Of a DNA stretch of 64,000 nt, positions 7,927-16,405 are shown piece by piece. The notes below the pieces were generated by a model. The model was not told the origin of the DNA, made no database searches, and saw only the letters and a list, made by a program, of their open reading frames with translations. Position 1 is the first letter of the stretch, and each line of letters opens with the position of its first letter. The position numbers and the translations under genes are program-made. Origin of the DNA: Hoeflea sp. (lineage in GTDB: Bacteria > Pseudomonadota > Alphaproteobacteria > Rhizobiales > Rhizobiaceae); assembly GCA_020637795.1 (NCBI GenBank), contig JACKJT010000004.1, positions 1-64,000 of the forward strand, in the 5' to 3' direction.

Positions 7927-7928
7927 TC

Positions 7929-9140
7929 ATGAACCAACGGCGTGTCGTCATCACCGGAATGGGCGGCATTTGCGCTTTGGGGAGCAATTCCGGCGCGATC
8001 TGGGACGGCATGAAAGAAGGCCGGGACGGCTGCCGTCCGATCGAGATCGAAGCCCGCGACCTCAAGGTCAATGTCGGCTGCGGCATCATCGGCTACCCGG
8101 AAGAGGACGGGGTCGACAAGCGCCAGAGCGTGACCATGAGCGGGATCGGCCGGATATCGGTGATTGCCGCGCGTCAGGCCATGCAGCAGGCCGGCCTCGA
8201 ACCCGGCGGGTTCAACCCGACGCGGTCCGGCGCGGTGGTCGGCGTTGGCATCTTCGGCACCGATGCGGTCGACCAGGCCTATGTCGACATCTTCGTCGAG
8301 AAGAAGAAGCGCCCCCACATCTTCACGGTTCCACGGGTGATGCCGAGCGGCCCATCCGCCCACGTCTCCATCGCCATGGGGCTGCAGGGCCCGGTGTTTG
8401 GCGTGACCTCGGCCTGTTCATCCGGAAACCATGCCTTCATCTCCGCCGTGGACCAGATCAGGCTTGGCCGCGCCGACGTGATGCTCGCCGGCGGCGCGGA
8501 ACTGGCGCTCGTCTACGGACCGCTCAAGGCCTGGGAAGCCATGCGGGTGCTTGCCCGCTCGGTCTGCCGGCCGTTTTCCGCCGATCGCGACGGGTTGGTG
8601 CTGGGCGACGGCGCCGCCATCGCGGTTCTCGAATCCTATGAGCATGCAAGGGCACGCGGCGCCAACATTCTGGCCGAGATCATCGGGGTGGGCATGTCCG
8701 GAGATGCCTCCGACATCGTCAACCCGACGGTGGAGGGACCTGCCGCGGCCATTCGCAATTGCCTTGCCGACGCCGGCATATCCGCCGACCAGGTCGACTA
8801 CATCAACGCCCACGGCACCGCCACCCAGGCCAACGACCAGACCGAAACCCGCGTCATCCGCGATGTGTTCGGTTCCGCCGCGGACAAGGTCGCGGTCTCC
8901 TCGACCAAGTCGATGCATGGCCATTGCCTCGGCGCATCGAGCGCCATCGAGTTGATTGCCTGTGTCAATGCGGTGCGCGAGGGCGTGATACCGCCGACCA
9001 TCAACTACACCACCCCCGACCCGCTTTGCGATCTTGACATAACGCCGAACGTGGCGCGCGAACGGAAGGTCGACATCGCCATCTCCAATGCATTTGCCTT
9101 CGGCGGCACCAATGCGGTGATTGCGGTAAAGAAGGTCTAG
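7929..9140 (+). CDS. Beta-ketoacyl-ACP synthase, FabF/NodE-like
   Basis: 403-residue thiolase-fold condensing enzyme with a complete Cys-His-His triad: Cys163 in GVTSACSSGNHA, His295 in INAHGTAT and His332 in STKSMHGHCLG. The segments AVDQIRLGRADVMLAGG and CRPFSADRDGLVLGDGAA resemble NodE, the ketosynthase that builds polyunsaturated Nod-factor acyl chains with NodF. Start chosen at the ATG at 7929, two bases after the ACP stop; a TTG at 7923 inside the ACP gene is also in frame. The pair probably makes a modified fatty acid for a lipid or glycolipid; the identity cannot be told from sequence. Confidence 0.9.
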   Translation: MNQRRVVITGMGGICALGSNSGAIWDGMKEGRDGCRPIEIEARDLKVNVGCGIIGYPEEDGVDKRQSVTMSGIGRISVIAARQAMQQAGLEPGGFNPTRSGAVVGVGIFGTDAVDQAYVDIFVEKKKRPHIFTVPRVMPSGPSAHVSIAMGLQGPVFGVTSACSSGNHAFISAVDQIRLGRADVMLAGGAELALVYGPLKAWEAMRVLARSVCRPFSADRDGLVLGDGAAIAVLESYEHARARGANILAEIIGVGMSGDASDIVNPTVEGPAAAIRNCLADAGISADQVDYINAHGTATQANDQTETRVIRDVFGSAADKVAVSSTKSMHGHCLGASSAIELIACVNAVREGVIPPTINYTTPDPLCDLDITPNVARERKVDIAISNAFAFGGTNAVIAVKKV

Positions 9141-9151
9141 GCCGGATACAT

Positions 9152-10180
9152 CTAGTTGAGGGTGAACTCCTTGCTCTCCACCACGATCGACCTGCCCTGC
9201 CTGACGATTGCGGCTTCCAGCCTGTAGTGCCCGGCCCTCGGAGCCCCCTTCTTGCCCGCATAGGCGACATAGACCGCCTTTGACCGGTCCAGCGGCTCGC
9301 TCGTCTGCTCGCTGAACAGCCGCCCGTCCCTTTCGATCCGCAGGGTGAACCGGTCTGCTTTCGCCAGGTTGATCGCCCAGACATAGCCGATCAGAGCCTG
9401 TGAGTGCGCGCCCGGCAGCGCTGGAAGACCCGACTGCACCAGTTGCCTGTCGCTGACCGGCCCATCCGCAAATCCGGCTGACAGTACCGTCGGCATGTCA
9501 GGTGCGGTCAGAGCCACCATCGCGCTGGCATCCAGCCAGCCGCGGGCGCCGGAACCCGCAGCCTTGCCCGCGTCGATTGCGGCACAGGCCTGGCCTGCGC
9601 GCAATCCGGTGAACGGATCCGTCACCTTGCCGTCGCGGCGCAATGTCACATGCACGTGCGGAAACTGCGCCATCCCGGAGGCCCCGACCAGCCCGAGCAC
9701 ATCGCCCTTGCGCACCTTCGTCCCCGGCGCCAGCCGCAGCGAACCCTTTCGCATGTGGCAATACTGGGTCTCGAGCCCGCCGCCATGATCAAGGATCAGG
9801 CCATTGCCGCACTCCCGGGAAGCGACCGCCTTGCGGTCCTCATCGGTCAACACAATCCGGTCGGCCATTCCATCGCGTGAGGCTTTGACGACGCCATCCG
9901 CCATGGCGACAACCTCCACCCCGCGCGTCACATCTTGCATCGACAGGACCCGGAAATCCGTTCCCTTGTGGCCGTCATAGGTCTTGGTTCCGCACCAGGG
10001 ATCCCGGGCGCCGGGACCCGGATCGAGATCGACGAATTGCTGGATCGGGCAGATCGATCCTTCCGGACAGGCAAGCGGAAGCCCGAACATCGGCTCCGCC
10101 GCGACCGGCAAGGCGGGCACGAGCAAAAGCAGGCCAAGCTCTATGGTCCGGCGCAGCACGGTCAAAAGACAAGTTGGCAA
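9152..10180 (-). CDS. M23 family metallopeptidase (LytM/DipM-type), exported
   Basis: Up to 342 residues, with a signal-peptide-like hydrophobic stretch ending VAAEP. The M23 zinc site is visible: HKGTDFRV for the first ligands, the QYCHM segment and FPHVHVTLRRDG for the HxH pair. Active M23 enzymes cut peptidoglycan cross-bridges in the periplasm. The ~150-residue C-terminal region (from about residue 210) is a beta-rich extension without a recognised name. The start is uncertain: no ATG is suitable, so TTG at 10180 or GTG at 10159 must be used. Divergent from leuB. Confidence 0.85.
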   Translation of the reverse strand: MPTCLLTVLRRTIELGLLLLVPALPVAAEPMFGLPLACPEGSICPIQQFVDLDPGPGARDPWCGTKTYDGHKGTDFRVLSMQDVTRGVEVVAMADGVVKASRDGMADRIVLTDEDRKAVASRECGNGLILDHGGGLETQYCHMRKGSLRLAPGTKVRKGDVLGLVGASGMAQFPHVHVTLRRDGKVTDPFTGLRAGQACAAIDAGKAAGSGARGWLDASAMVALTAPDMPTVLSAGFADGPVSDRQLVQSGLPALPGAHSQALIGYVWAINLAKADRFTLRIERDGRLFSEQTSEPLDRSKAVYVAYAGKKGAPRAGHYRLEAAIVRQGRSIVVESKEFTLN

Positions 10181-10255
10181 GCCAGACAGTTGAAAACCCT
10201 CCGCAGGGTGTTTAAGGACGCTTCATCTTTTCGATTTTGGTCCGGGGACTTCAAA

Positions 10256-11359
10256 ATGGCAACACGCTCTCTCTTTCTTCTCCCAGGTGACGGCATCGGC
10301 CCGGAGGCCATGGCCGAGGTCCGCAAGATCATCGCCCACATGAATGAAAAGGAAGCCGCGGGCTTCTCGACCGACGAGGGCCTTGTCGGCGGTTCGGCCT
10401 ATGATGCGCATGGCCAGGCGATCTCGGACGCGGACATGGACAAGGCCATGGCAGCCGACGCGGTGCTGTTCGGCGCCGTCGGCGGCCCGAAGTGGGATGC
10501 CGTCCCCTATGAAGTCCGCCCCGAGGCAGGCCTGCTGCGGCTGCGCAAGGACATGGAACTCTTCGCCAACCTGCGCCCTGCAATCTGCTATCCGGCATTG
10601 GCGAACTCGTCATCGCTGAAAAAAGACGTGATCGAAGGCCTCGATATCCTGATCGTGCGCGAACTTACCGGTGGCGTCTATTTCGGCGAGCCCAAGGAAA
10701 TCATCGACCTCGGCAACGGCCAGAAGCGCGGCATCGACACCCAGGTCTACGACACCTACGAGATCGAGCGCATCTCCGCGGTCGCCTTCGAACTGGCGCG
10801 CACCCGCCGCAACGAAGTCTGCTCGATGGAAAAGCGCAACGTCATGAAGTCGGGCGTTTTGTGGAACGAAGTCGTGACCGCGACCCACAAGGCCCGTTTC
10901 TCCGACGTCAAGCTCAGCCACATGCTGGCCGACGCCGGCGGCATGCAGCTGGTGCGCTGGCCCAAGCAGTTCGACGTCATCGTCACCGACAACCTGTTCG
11001 GCGACATGCTCTCCGACATCGCCGCGATGCTGACCGGCTCGCTCGGCATGCTGCCGTCGGCCTCGCTCGGCGCACCCGACGCCAAGACCGGCAAGCGCAA
11101 GGCGCTCTACGAGCCGGTGCACGGCTCGGCCCCCGACATCGCCGGCCAGGGCATCGCCAACCCGATCGCCATGATCGCGTCCTTTGCCATGTGCCTGCGC
11201 TATTCCTTCAACATGGTGGCCGAAGCCGATCGTCTCGAGGCTGCGATTGCAACCGTGCTCGACAAGGGCCTGCGCACCGGCGACATCATGTCGGACGGCT
11301 GCCAGAAGGTCTCGACCGCTGAAATGGGCGACGCCATCCTGACCGCCTACGCCGGCTGA
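10256..11359 (+). CDS. leuB: 3-isopropylmalate dehydrogenase
   Basis: 367 residues. LPGDGIGPEAMAEV at the N-terminus, RELTGGVYFG in the middle, and the signature NLFGDMLSDIAAMLTGSLGMLPSASLG identify LeuB (split here: NLFGDMLSDIAA, then LTGSLGMLPS). It oxidises and decarboxylates 3-isopropylmalate with NAD+ in the cytosol. I chose the ATG at 10256; the frame is open some 320 bp upstream, but that part is antisense to the M23 gene and has no start signal. A GC-rich hairpin with a T-run follows 27 bp after the stop, so leuB is probably transcribed alone. Confidence 0.97.
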   Translation: MATRSLFLLPGDGIGPEAMAEVRKIIAHMNEKEAAGFSTDEGLVGGSAYDAHGQAISDADMDKAMAADAVLFGAVGGPKWDAVPYEVRPEAGLLRLRKDMELFANLRPAICYPALANSSSLKKDVIEGLDILIVRELTGGVYFGEPKEIIDLGNGQKRGIDTQVYDTYEIERISAVAFELARTRRNEVCSMEKRNVMKSGVLWNEVVTATHKARFSDVKLSHMLADAGGMQLVRWPKQFDVIVTDNLFGDMLSDIAAMLTGSLGMLPSASLGAPDAKTGKRKALYEPVHGSAPDIAGQGIANPIAMIASFAMCLRYSFNMVAEADRLEAAIATVLDKGLRTGDIMSDGCQKVSTAEMGDAILTAYAG

Positions 11360-11386
11360 CACGGCGCAGATTTCCGCAAACTTGCA

Positions 11387-11418
11387 CCCGGTCCGGCCAG
11401 AAGCCGGGCCGGGTTTTT
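11387..11418 (+). terminator. Rho-independent terminator of leuB
   Basis: CCCGGTCCGGC (11387-11397) pairs with GCCGGGCCGGG (11403-11413) with one T-G wobble, followed by five Ts. It lies directly after leuB and just before the stop of the convergent Lrp-type regulator. Confidence 0.85.
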
Positions 11419-11428
11419 CATGCCCCGG

Positions 11429-11866
11429 TCAAACCGGGATACGGCCGTGCAGCGGTGATGACTTGATGATGGCGGTATTGGTCTCGGCCCGGTCATGAAA
11501 CGGCAGCAGCACCGGATCAAGCTCCGCAATCGAACGCAACACCAGCCGGGTGACGAAACAGTCCTCACCCGTCACCTTGTCGCAATCGACGAAACCCGGC
11601 TCATTCATGATCATGTCCTCGACAACATGCATGTTCCCGGGCCTGGGCTTGATCCTGACAATCGCCTGCAGCGGGTAGCCCAGCGCCTCGAGATCGAGAT
11701 CCACACTAAAGCGCGATATGACGCCGTTCGCTTCCAGCCTGCGCATCCGGTCGCCCGTCGATGGGCCGGACAATCCGACCCTCCTCGACAATTCGCTGAC
11801 CGGCATGCGGGCATCTTCACGCAGCAGCCTGACAATCAGCCGATCTTTCTCATCCAGTTTCACCAT
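11429..11866 (-). CDS. Lrp/AsnC family transcriptional regulator
   Basis: 145 residues: a winged-helix DNA-binding head (LDEKDRLIVRLLREDARMPV, then SELSRRVGLSGPSTGDRMRRLEANGVI) and a C-terminal AsnC/RAM ligand-binding domain (about residues 65-140). Such regulators sense amino acids and often control a divergent neighbour. Here the divergent gene is the PhzF-like isomerase, with 123 bp between the starts, so it is the likely target along with the regulator itself. The effector is unknown. Confidence 0.9.
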   Translation of the reverse strand: MVKLDEKDRLIVRLLREDARMPVSELSRRVGLSGPSTGDRMRRLEANGVISRFSVDLDLEALGYPLQAIVRIKPRPGNMHVVEDMIMNEPGFVDCDKVTGEDCFVTRLVLRSIAELDPVLLPFHDRAETNTAIIKSSPLHGRIPV

Positions 11867-11989
11867 GAAGGCGATCTCCCAAAATAGTGGTTATATTGAA
11901 GGCAATTTCATCATTTGCCCTTGGGAACTGCAAGGTCAGAAGAAAATCCATCCGCTATCCTGCCCGAAATCGAACACGAGGGAAAAACC

Positions 11990-12832
11990 ATGACTGTTGA
12001 ACGCATTGCCGCCTTCGCTGACGCTGGAGAAGGCGGAAACCCCGCCGGGATCGTGATCGCCGAGCAGTTTCTCCCCGAATCCGAGATGCGCCGCATTGCC
12101 GCCGAGGTCGGATACTCCGAGACCGCCTTCGCCATTCCGGACGGGGCACCCGACCGGTGGCGTGTGCGCTACTTCTCGCCCGAATCGGAAGTCCCGTTTT
12201 GCGGGCACGCGACGATTGCGCTCGGGGCGGCGCTCGCAAGGCACGCCGGCGATGGCCGCTACGGTCTCAGGCTCAATGACGCCGAGATCACCGTCGAAGC
12301 CAGGGCCACAGGATCGGGATACAGCGCCGCACTGCAGTCGCCGCCAACACGCAGCAGGCCGGCCGATCCGGCGCTTGTCGACAAGGCCCTCTCGCTTTTC
12401 GCCTATAGGGCCGGTCAGCTCGACCCGGCGCTTCCGCCAGCCCAGATCCATGCCGGCGCCGACCACCTTGTGCTCGCTCTCGGCAGCCGCGCCGATCTTG
12501 CCGCCATGAGCTACGACCTCGATGCCGGCCGCGCACTGATGCGCGAATACGGCCTCGTCACCATCATGCTGGTCCACATCCGCACTGAGACAGACTTCGA
12601 CGTCCGCAACGCCTTTGCTTCGGGCGGGGTTCTCGAGGATCCGGCAACCGGCGCCGCTGCCGCAGCCTTTGCCGGCTATCTGCGCGATCTCGGCTGGCCG
12701 CACCAAAACCGCATCCGGATTACCCAAGGCGAGGACATGGGCGCACGATCCGTGATCGAAGCGGAATTCAGCGATGAGCCAGGCAGCTCGATCCGGGTCT
12801 CAGGCGCCACCCGCGATATTGAGCACTCCTGA
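11990..12832 (+). CDS. PhzF family isomerase
   Basis: 280 residues. PhzF/diaminopimelate-epimerase fold with two related halves: FADAGEGGNPAGIV at the start, the catalytic Glu44 in GYSETAF, VPFCGHATIALG, and DPATGAAAAAFAGYL in the second half. PhzF itself isomerises a dihydroanthranilate intermediate of phenazine synthesis, but no phenazine genes are present and most chromosomal homologues have unknown substrates. ATG at 11990 chosen (MTVERIAAF). Divergent from the Lrp-type regulator, which probably controls it. Confidence 0.87.
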   Translation: MTVERIAAFADAGEGGNPAGIVIAEQFLPESEMRRIAAEVGYSETAFAIPDGAPDRWRVRYFSPESEVPFCGHATIALGAALARHAGDGRYGLRLNDAEITVEARATGSGYSAALQSPPTRSRPADPALVDKALSLFAYRAGQLDPALPPAQIHAGADHLVLALGSRADLAAMSYDLDAGRALMREYGLVTIMLVHIRTETDFDVRNAFASGGVLEDPATGAAAAAFAGYLRDLGWPHQNRIRITQGEDMGARSVIEAEFSDEPGSSIRVSGATRDIEHS

Positions 12833-13108
12833 TTTCGACCCCGGCAACCCTGTTCTGCGAACGGCCACAGCGGTGGACCAGACCCCGCGACGCTCGGATC
12901 CGGAGCGGCAAGGCGGCCGTTCCTGGCGGCAAGAAACTCCCGGTCAGGATGGAATTGACTTTTCACCGCACTTGCATCAAAACACCGCCACCATGCGCAC
13001 CACGATCAAAACCAAAACCACGATCTGACCCGTTCCGCCCCTCACTCTCCCCGGGGCGGGAAGAGTGGCGCTTGACCGCTAACAAGGGGAGAGAGGAGCA
13101 CGGGAACC

Positions 13109-14140
13109 ATGGGTTTCAAAATCGCAATCGCCGGGGCGACGGGCAATGTCGGCCGCGAAATGCTCAACATCCTTGCAGAGCGCGCCTTCCCTGTCAGCGA
13201 AGTCGTGGCGCTCGCCTCGAGCCGTTCGGTCGGCACCGAGGTCTCTTTCGGCGACAAGACCCTCAAGGTCAAGAATCTCGAGACCTATGACTTCTCCGAC
13301 ACCGATCTCTGCCTGATGTCGGCCGGCGGCACCGTCAGCAAGAAGTGGTCGCCGAAGATCGGTGCGCAGGGCTGCATCGTCATCGACAATTCCTCGGCCT
13401 GGCGCTACGACGCCGATGTGCCGCTGATCGTGCCGGAAGTGAACCCGGACGCAATTTCCGGCTACACCAAGCGCAACATCATCGCCAATCCGAACTGCTC
13501 GACCGCGCAGCTGGTGGTGGCACTGAAGCCGCTGCATGACCATGCGAAGATCAAGCGCCTGGTGGTATCGACCTACCAGTCGGTCTCCGGCGCCGGCAAG
13601 GATGGCATGGACGAGTTGTTCAACCAGACCCGCGCCGTCTTCGTCGCCGATCCGATCACCAGCCACAAGTTCACCAAGCGCATCGCCTTCAACGTGATCC
13701 CGCACATCGATGAGTTCATGGAAGACGGCTACACCAAGGAAGAATGGAAGGTGCTGGCCGAGACCAAGAAGATGCTCGATCCGAAGATCAAGGTCACCTG
13801 TACCGCCGTGCGCGTGCCGGTTTTCATCGGTCATTCGGAATCGGTCAACATCGAGTTCGAGAACGAGATCAGTGCCGAGGAAGCACGCGACATCCTGCGC
13901 GACGCGCCCGGGTGCCAGGTCATCGACAAGCATGAGGACGGCGGCTACATCACGCCTTATGAATGCGCCGGCGAAGACGCGACCTTCATCTCGCGCATCC
14001 GCGAGGACGCGACCGTCGAGAATGGTCTTAACATGTGGGTTGTTTCCGACAATCTGCGCAAGGGCGCGGCGCTCAACACGATCCAGATTGCCGAACTCCT
14101 GGTCAACCGTCGCCTGATCACCCCGCGCGCGGCGGCCTGA
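13109..14140 (+). CDS. asd: Aspartate-semialdehyde dehydrogenase
   Basis: 343 residues. The N-terminal NADP-binding motif IAIAGATGNVGREML, the catalytic Cys130 in IANPNCSTAQLV and the later HSESVNIEFE segment identify the enzyme, which reduces aspartyl-phosphate to the semialdehyde for lysine/DAP, threonine and methionine synthesis. A GGAGAGAGGAG-rich stretch ahead of the ATG at 13109 gives a strong ribosome site. The 276 bp upstream contain no gene I can support. A strong terminator follows, so asd is monocistronic. Confidence 0.97.
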   Translation: MGFKIAIAGATGNVGREMLNILAERAFPVSEVVALASSRSVGTEVSFGDKTLKVKNLETYDFSDTDLCLMSAGGTVSKKWSPKIGAQGCIVIDNSSAWRYDADVPLIVPEVNPDAISGYTKRNIIANPNCSTAQLVVALKPLHDHAKIKRLVVSTYQSVSGAGKDGMDELFNQTRAVFVADPITSHKFTKRIAFNVIPHIDEFMEDGYTKEEWKVLAETKKMLDPKIKVTCTAVRVPVFIGHSESVNIEFENEISAEEARDILRDAPGCQVIDKHEDGGYITPYECAGEDATFISRIREDATVENGLNMWVVSDNLRKGAALNTIQIAELLVNRRLITPRAAA

Positions 14141-14163
14141 CCGGCAAGCAGACCTGCAAGTAT

Positions 14164-14197
14164 AACCCCGCGATTGAGCAACAATCGCGGGGTTTTT
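14164..14197 (+). terminator. Rho-independent terminator of asd
   Basis: AACCCCGCGATTG (14164-14176) pairs perfectly with CAATCGCGGGGTT (14182-14194) around a 5-nt loop, and the T-run continues to 14197. One of the clearest terminators in the window. Confidence 0.92.
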
Positions 14198-14282
14198 CAT
14201 TGGCGAACAGCCCGTGACTTTTTGCCGAATCGCTGGCAAAGTCCGCCCCGGACCGGATTCACTTGGGCAGGGGTTGCAACAC

Positions 14283-15104
14283 ATGGACTACAAGGTTGGT
14301 AAGCTTAAGACTTGGACTGTCGCGGTCGTCATCGCGGCTGGCCTCGGCGGATCGGCGCAAGCGGCATCGTGTGGCAACAATGCGGCCGGGTTCCCGGCCT
14401 GGATCGGGCAGTTCAAACAGGAGGCCGCCAGAGCCGGTATTTCGCAACGCACGCTCGACCGGGCCTTCAAGAACGTCCGCTACGCAACGAAAACGATTTC
14501 GCTCGACCGCAACCAGAAGAGCTTCAAACTGTCATTCGAGCAGTTCATGCAGAAACGAGGCGCATCGGCCATCATTTCCAAGGGAAAGCGCCTGAAGAAA
14601 CAGTATGCCGGGCTGTTTTCCTCGATCGAGAAGAAATACGGCGTTCCGGCCGGGCCGCTTATCGCGATCTGGGGCATGGAATCCGGCTTTGGCGCCTTTA
14701 CCGGCAACCAGCACACCATGTCCGCGGTCGCGACGCTGGCTTACGATTGCCGGCGGTCGGCCTTTTTCACCGAACAGCTCTACGCCCAGCTGCAGCTGAT
14801 CCAGAAAGGCTGGATTTCCCCGGACTTCAAGGGCGCCGCCCATGGTGAAATCGGCCAGACCCAGTTCCTTCCGGCCAACGTCGTGCGCTTTGGCGTCAAT
14901 GGCGACAACAGCGGCGGTATCAATCTCGGCTCCGCTGCGGATGCGCTCGCCTCAACCGCGAATTTCCTGCGCGGCCATGGCTGGCGCAGGGGCGGCGGCT
15001 ATCAACCGGGCGAAGTCAATTTCGGCGCGATCCAGGGATGGAATGCGGCAGGCGTGTACCAGAAGGCGATTGCAAAAATCGGCGCTGAAATCGATGGCGG
15101 CTAG
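14283..15104 (+). CDS. Lytic murein transglycosylase (MltB/SLT_2 type)
   Basis: 273 residues with a signal peptide ending near SAQAASC. The SLT_2 lysozyme-like domain fills the rest; the catalytic glutamate is Glu133 in AIWGMESGFGAFTG, and GEIGQTQFLPANV is the second conserved block. The enzyme cleaves peptidoglycan glycan strands in the periplasm, forming 1,6-anhydro ends. The cysteine after SAQAAS does not sit in a proper lipobox, so it is probably soluble rather than a lipoprotein. No C-terminal peptidoglycan-binding domain is present. ATG at 14283 chosen. Confidence 0.9.
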   Translation: MDYKVGKLKTWTVAVVIAAGLGGSAQAASCGNNAAGFPAWIGQFKQEAARAGISQRTLDRAFKNVRYATKTISLDRNQKSFKLSFEQFMQKRGASAIISKGKRLKKQYAGLFSSIEKKYGVPAGPLIAIWGMESGFGAFTGNQHTMSAVATLAYDCRRSAFFTEQLYAQLQLIQKGWISPDFKGAAHGEIGQTQFLPANVVRFGVNGDNSGGINLGSAADALASTANFLRGHGWRRGGGYQPGEVNFGAIQGWNAAGVYQKAIAKIGAEIDGG

Positions 15105-15107
15105 AAG

Positions 15108-15530
15108 TTAGAAATTTTCGCAGCTGTCGCCGACCGCTGTCTGCACGCTGCTGACGATCTTGGTATCGCGAAACCCGAAAACCTCGCGGATCATCGTCTC
15201 GTTGTCCGGAAACTGGTAGCACACCAGAACCGAGGCCCTGGTTGCGTCAGACTCGGTTCCCGCCTCGAGTTGCCAGGCCAGGTTGGCGTTTTCCACCGCC
15301 TCTTCCCATTCATCGAGCGCCTCGATGAATTCGGCCTTGGTCTGGGTCACGCCCAGATCCTCCAGAGTAATGACCGCGTCGTCAGCCAGCAGGTCGGCTA
15401 TCGCCACGCGATTGACATCAAAAAGCGCCGTATACCAGCGATCAAGCAATGAGTTTTGCGCCGACGCCGAAGAAACCGGCAGAAGAACCCCGAAAACAAG
15501 CAATAAAATCAAAGACCGGATTGCAACCAT
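15108..15530 (-). CDS. Secreted hypothetical protein, SnoaL/NTF2-like fold possible
   Basis: 140 residues with a clean signal peptide (hydrophobic core, ending SSASAQ). The mature part begins with a helix containing WYTALFDVNRVAIADLLADDAVITL, reminiscent of SnoaL/NTF2-like proteins (helix, then L-L-A-D-D-A-x-I strand); here that run is split after ALFDVN for reading. Two cysteines, in VLVCYQF and near the C-terminus, could form a disulfide. No specific family is assigned. It converges on the transglycosylase gene with 3 bp between stops. Confidence 0.6.
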   Translation of the reverse strand: MVAIRSLILLLVFGVLLPVSSASAQNSLLDRWYTALFDVNRVAIADLLADDAVITLEDLGVTQTKAEFIEALDEWEEAVENANLAWQLEAGTESDATRASVLVCYQFPDNETMIREVFGFRDTKIVSSVQTAVGDSCENF

Positions 15531-15602
15531 CGCAGGCTCCCAAAGTCATCGAGCGCGTTCTGACGCCTAAAGACTCATGGAACCGGAGGGTGGCACCCGA
15601 TG

Positions 15603-16253
15603 TCAAGCTTGGGGGGCTTCGGGCCTGAAAAAATCGCCGGTCTTTGGATCCATGACCCACAATTCGCCGGTTGATATGTCGAACCAGGCGCCGTTGATCA
15701 CCATCTTGCCGCGGTCTTCAAGGATCTTGACGCAAGGGAAGGTCCGCAGGTTGGCTATCGAATTGCGGATCGAGATCCGCTCCAGCGCCACCTGGCGTTC
15801 GCCGCCAGTCAGCAACTGGCTGCCCTGGATCTGCTGCGCGGCCGGCTTGAGCAGCCCCATCCAGTGTCCGATGAAATCGCCGGGCGACAGCGGCGCCGCA
15901 TTGGGGTCGAGCGCCGCCTTGATGCCGCCACAGCGGCCATGGCCCATGACCACGATCTGCCGGATCTTGAGCGCCTGCACGGCGAATTCCAGCGCGGCCG
16001 AGGTGGCGTGGAAGTTGCTGTCGGGCGCATAAGGCGGCACCAGGTTGGCGACATTGCGCACCACGAACAACTCACCCGGACCGCAATCGAAGATGGTCTC
16101 GGGCGCCGCGCGGGAATCACAGCACGCAATCACCAACGTATGCGGTTCCTGGCCCGTTTCAGCCAGATTCCTGTAACGCTGCCGCTCGGCCGAATAACGG
16201 CCGCTCATGAAATTCTGGTAGCCTTCGAGCAGGCGGGTCGGAAATGTCGACAT
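15603..16253 (-). CDS. Beta-class carbonic anhydrase
   Basis: 216 residues. Zinc ligands and the catalytic dyad are visible: Cys44, Asp46 and Arg48 in IACCDSR, then His105 and Cys108 in VVMGHGRCGGIKA. The FVVRNVANLVPP loop is also typical. It interconverts CO2 and bicarbonate in the cytosol, supplying bicarbonate for carboxylations. The start is taken at the ATG at 16253 (MSTFPTRLL); ATGs a little upstream (16265, 16289) would only add non-conserved residues. Transcribed alone. Confidence 0.93.
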   Translation of the reverse strand: MSTFPTRLLEGYQNFMSGRYSAERQRYRNLAETGQEPHTLVIACCDSRAAPETIFDCGPGELFVVRNVANLVPPYAPDSNFHATSAALEFAVQALKIRQIVVMGHGRCGGIKAALDPNAAPLSPGDFIGHWMGLLKPAAQQIQGSQLLTGGERQVALERISIRNSIANLRTFPCVKILEDRGKMVINGAWFDISTGELWVMDPKTGDFFRPEAPQA

Positions 16254-16405
16254 GCCTTCGCACATAGCCGGGCGGGCGGCGAAGATCAATCAACCATTTG
16301 CATCCCGATCATGGCGTCATCAACCAATCCGCCGCCAACAGGCGCCGCACGACGCGCGCTTCCGGACCTTAACTCGCGCTCTGACAATCCGCGCGAAGGC
16401 CACGA

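Noticed and set aside
7672..9140. True nodulation genes nodF and nodE
   Set aside because: No other nod genes, no nod-box seen, and the flanks are housekeeping; only similarity is claimed.
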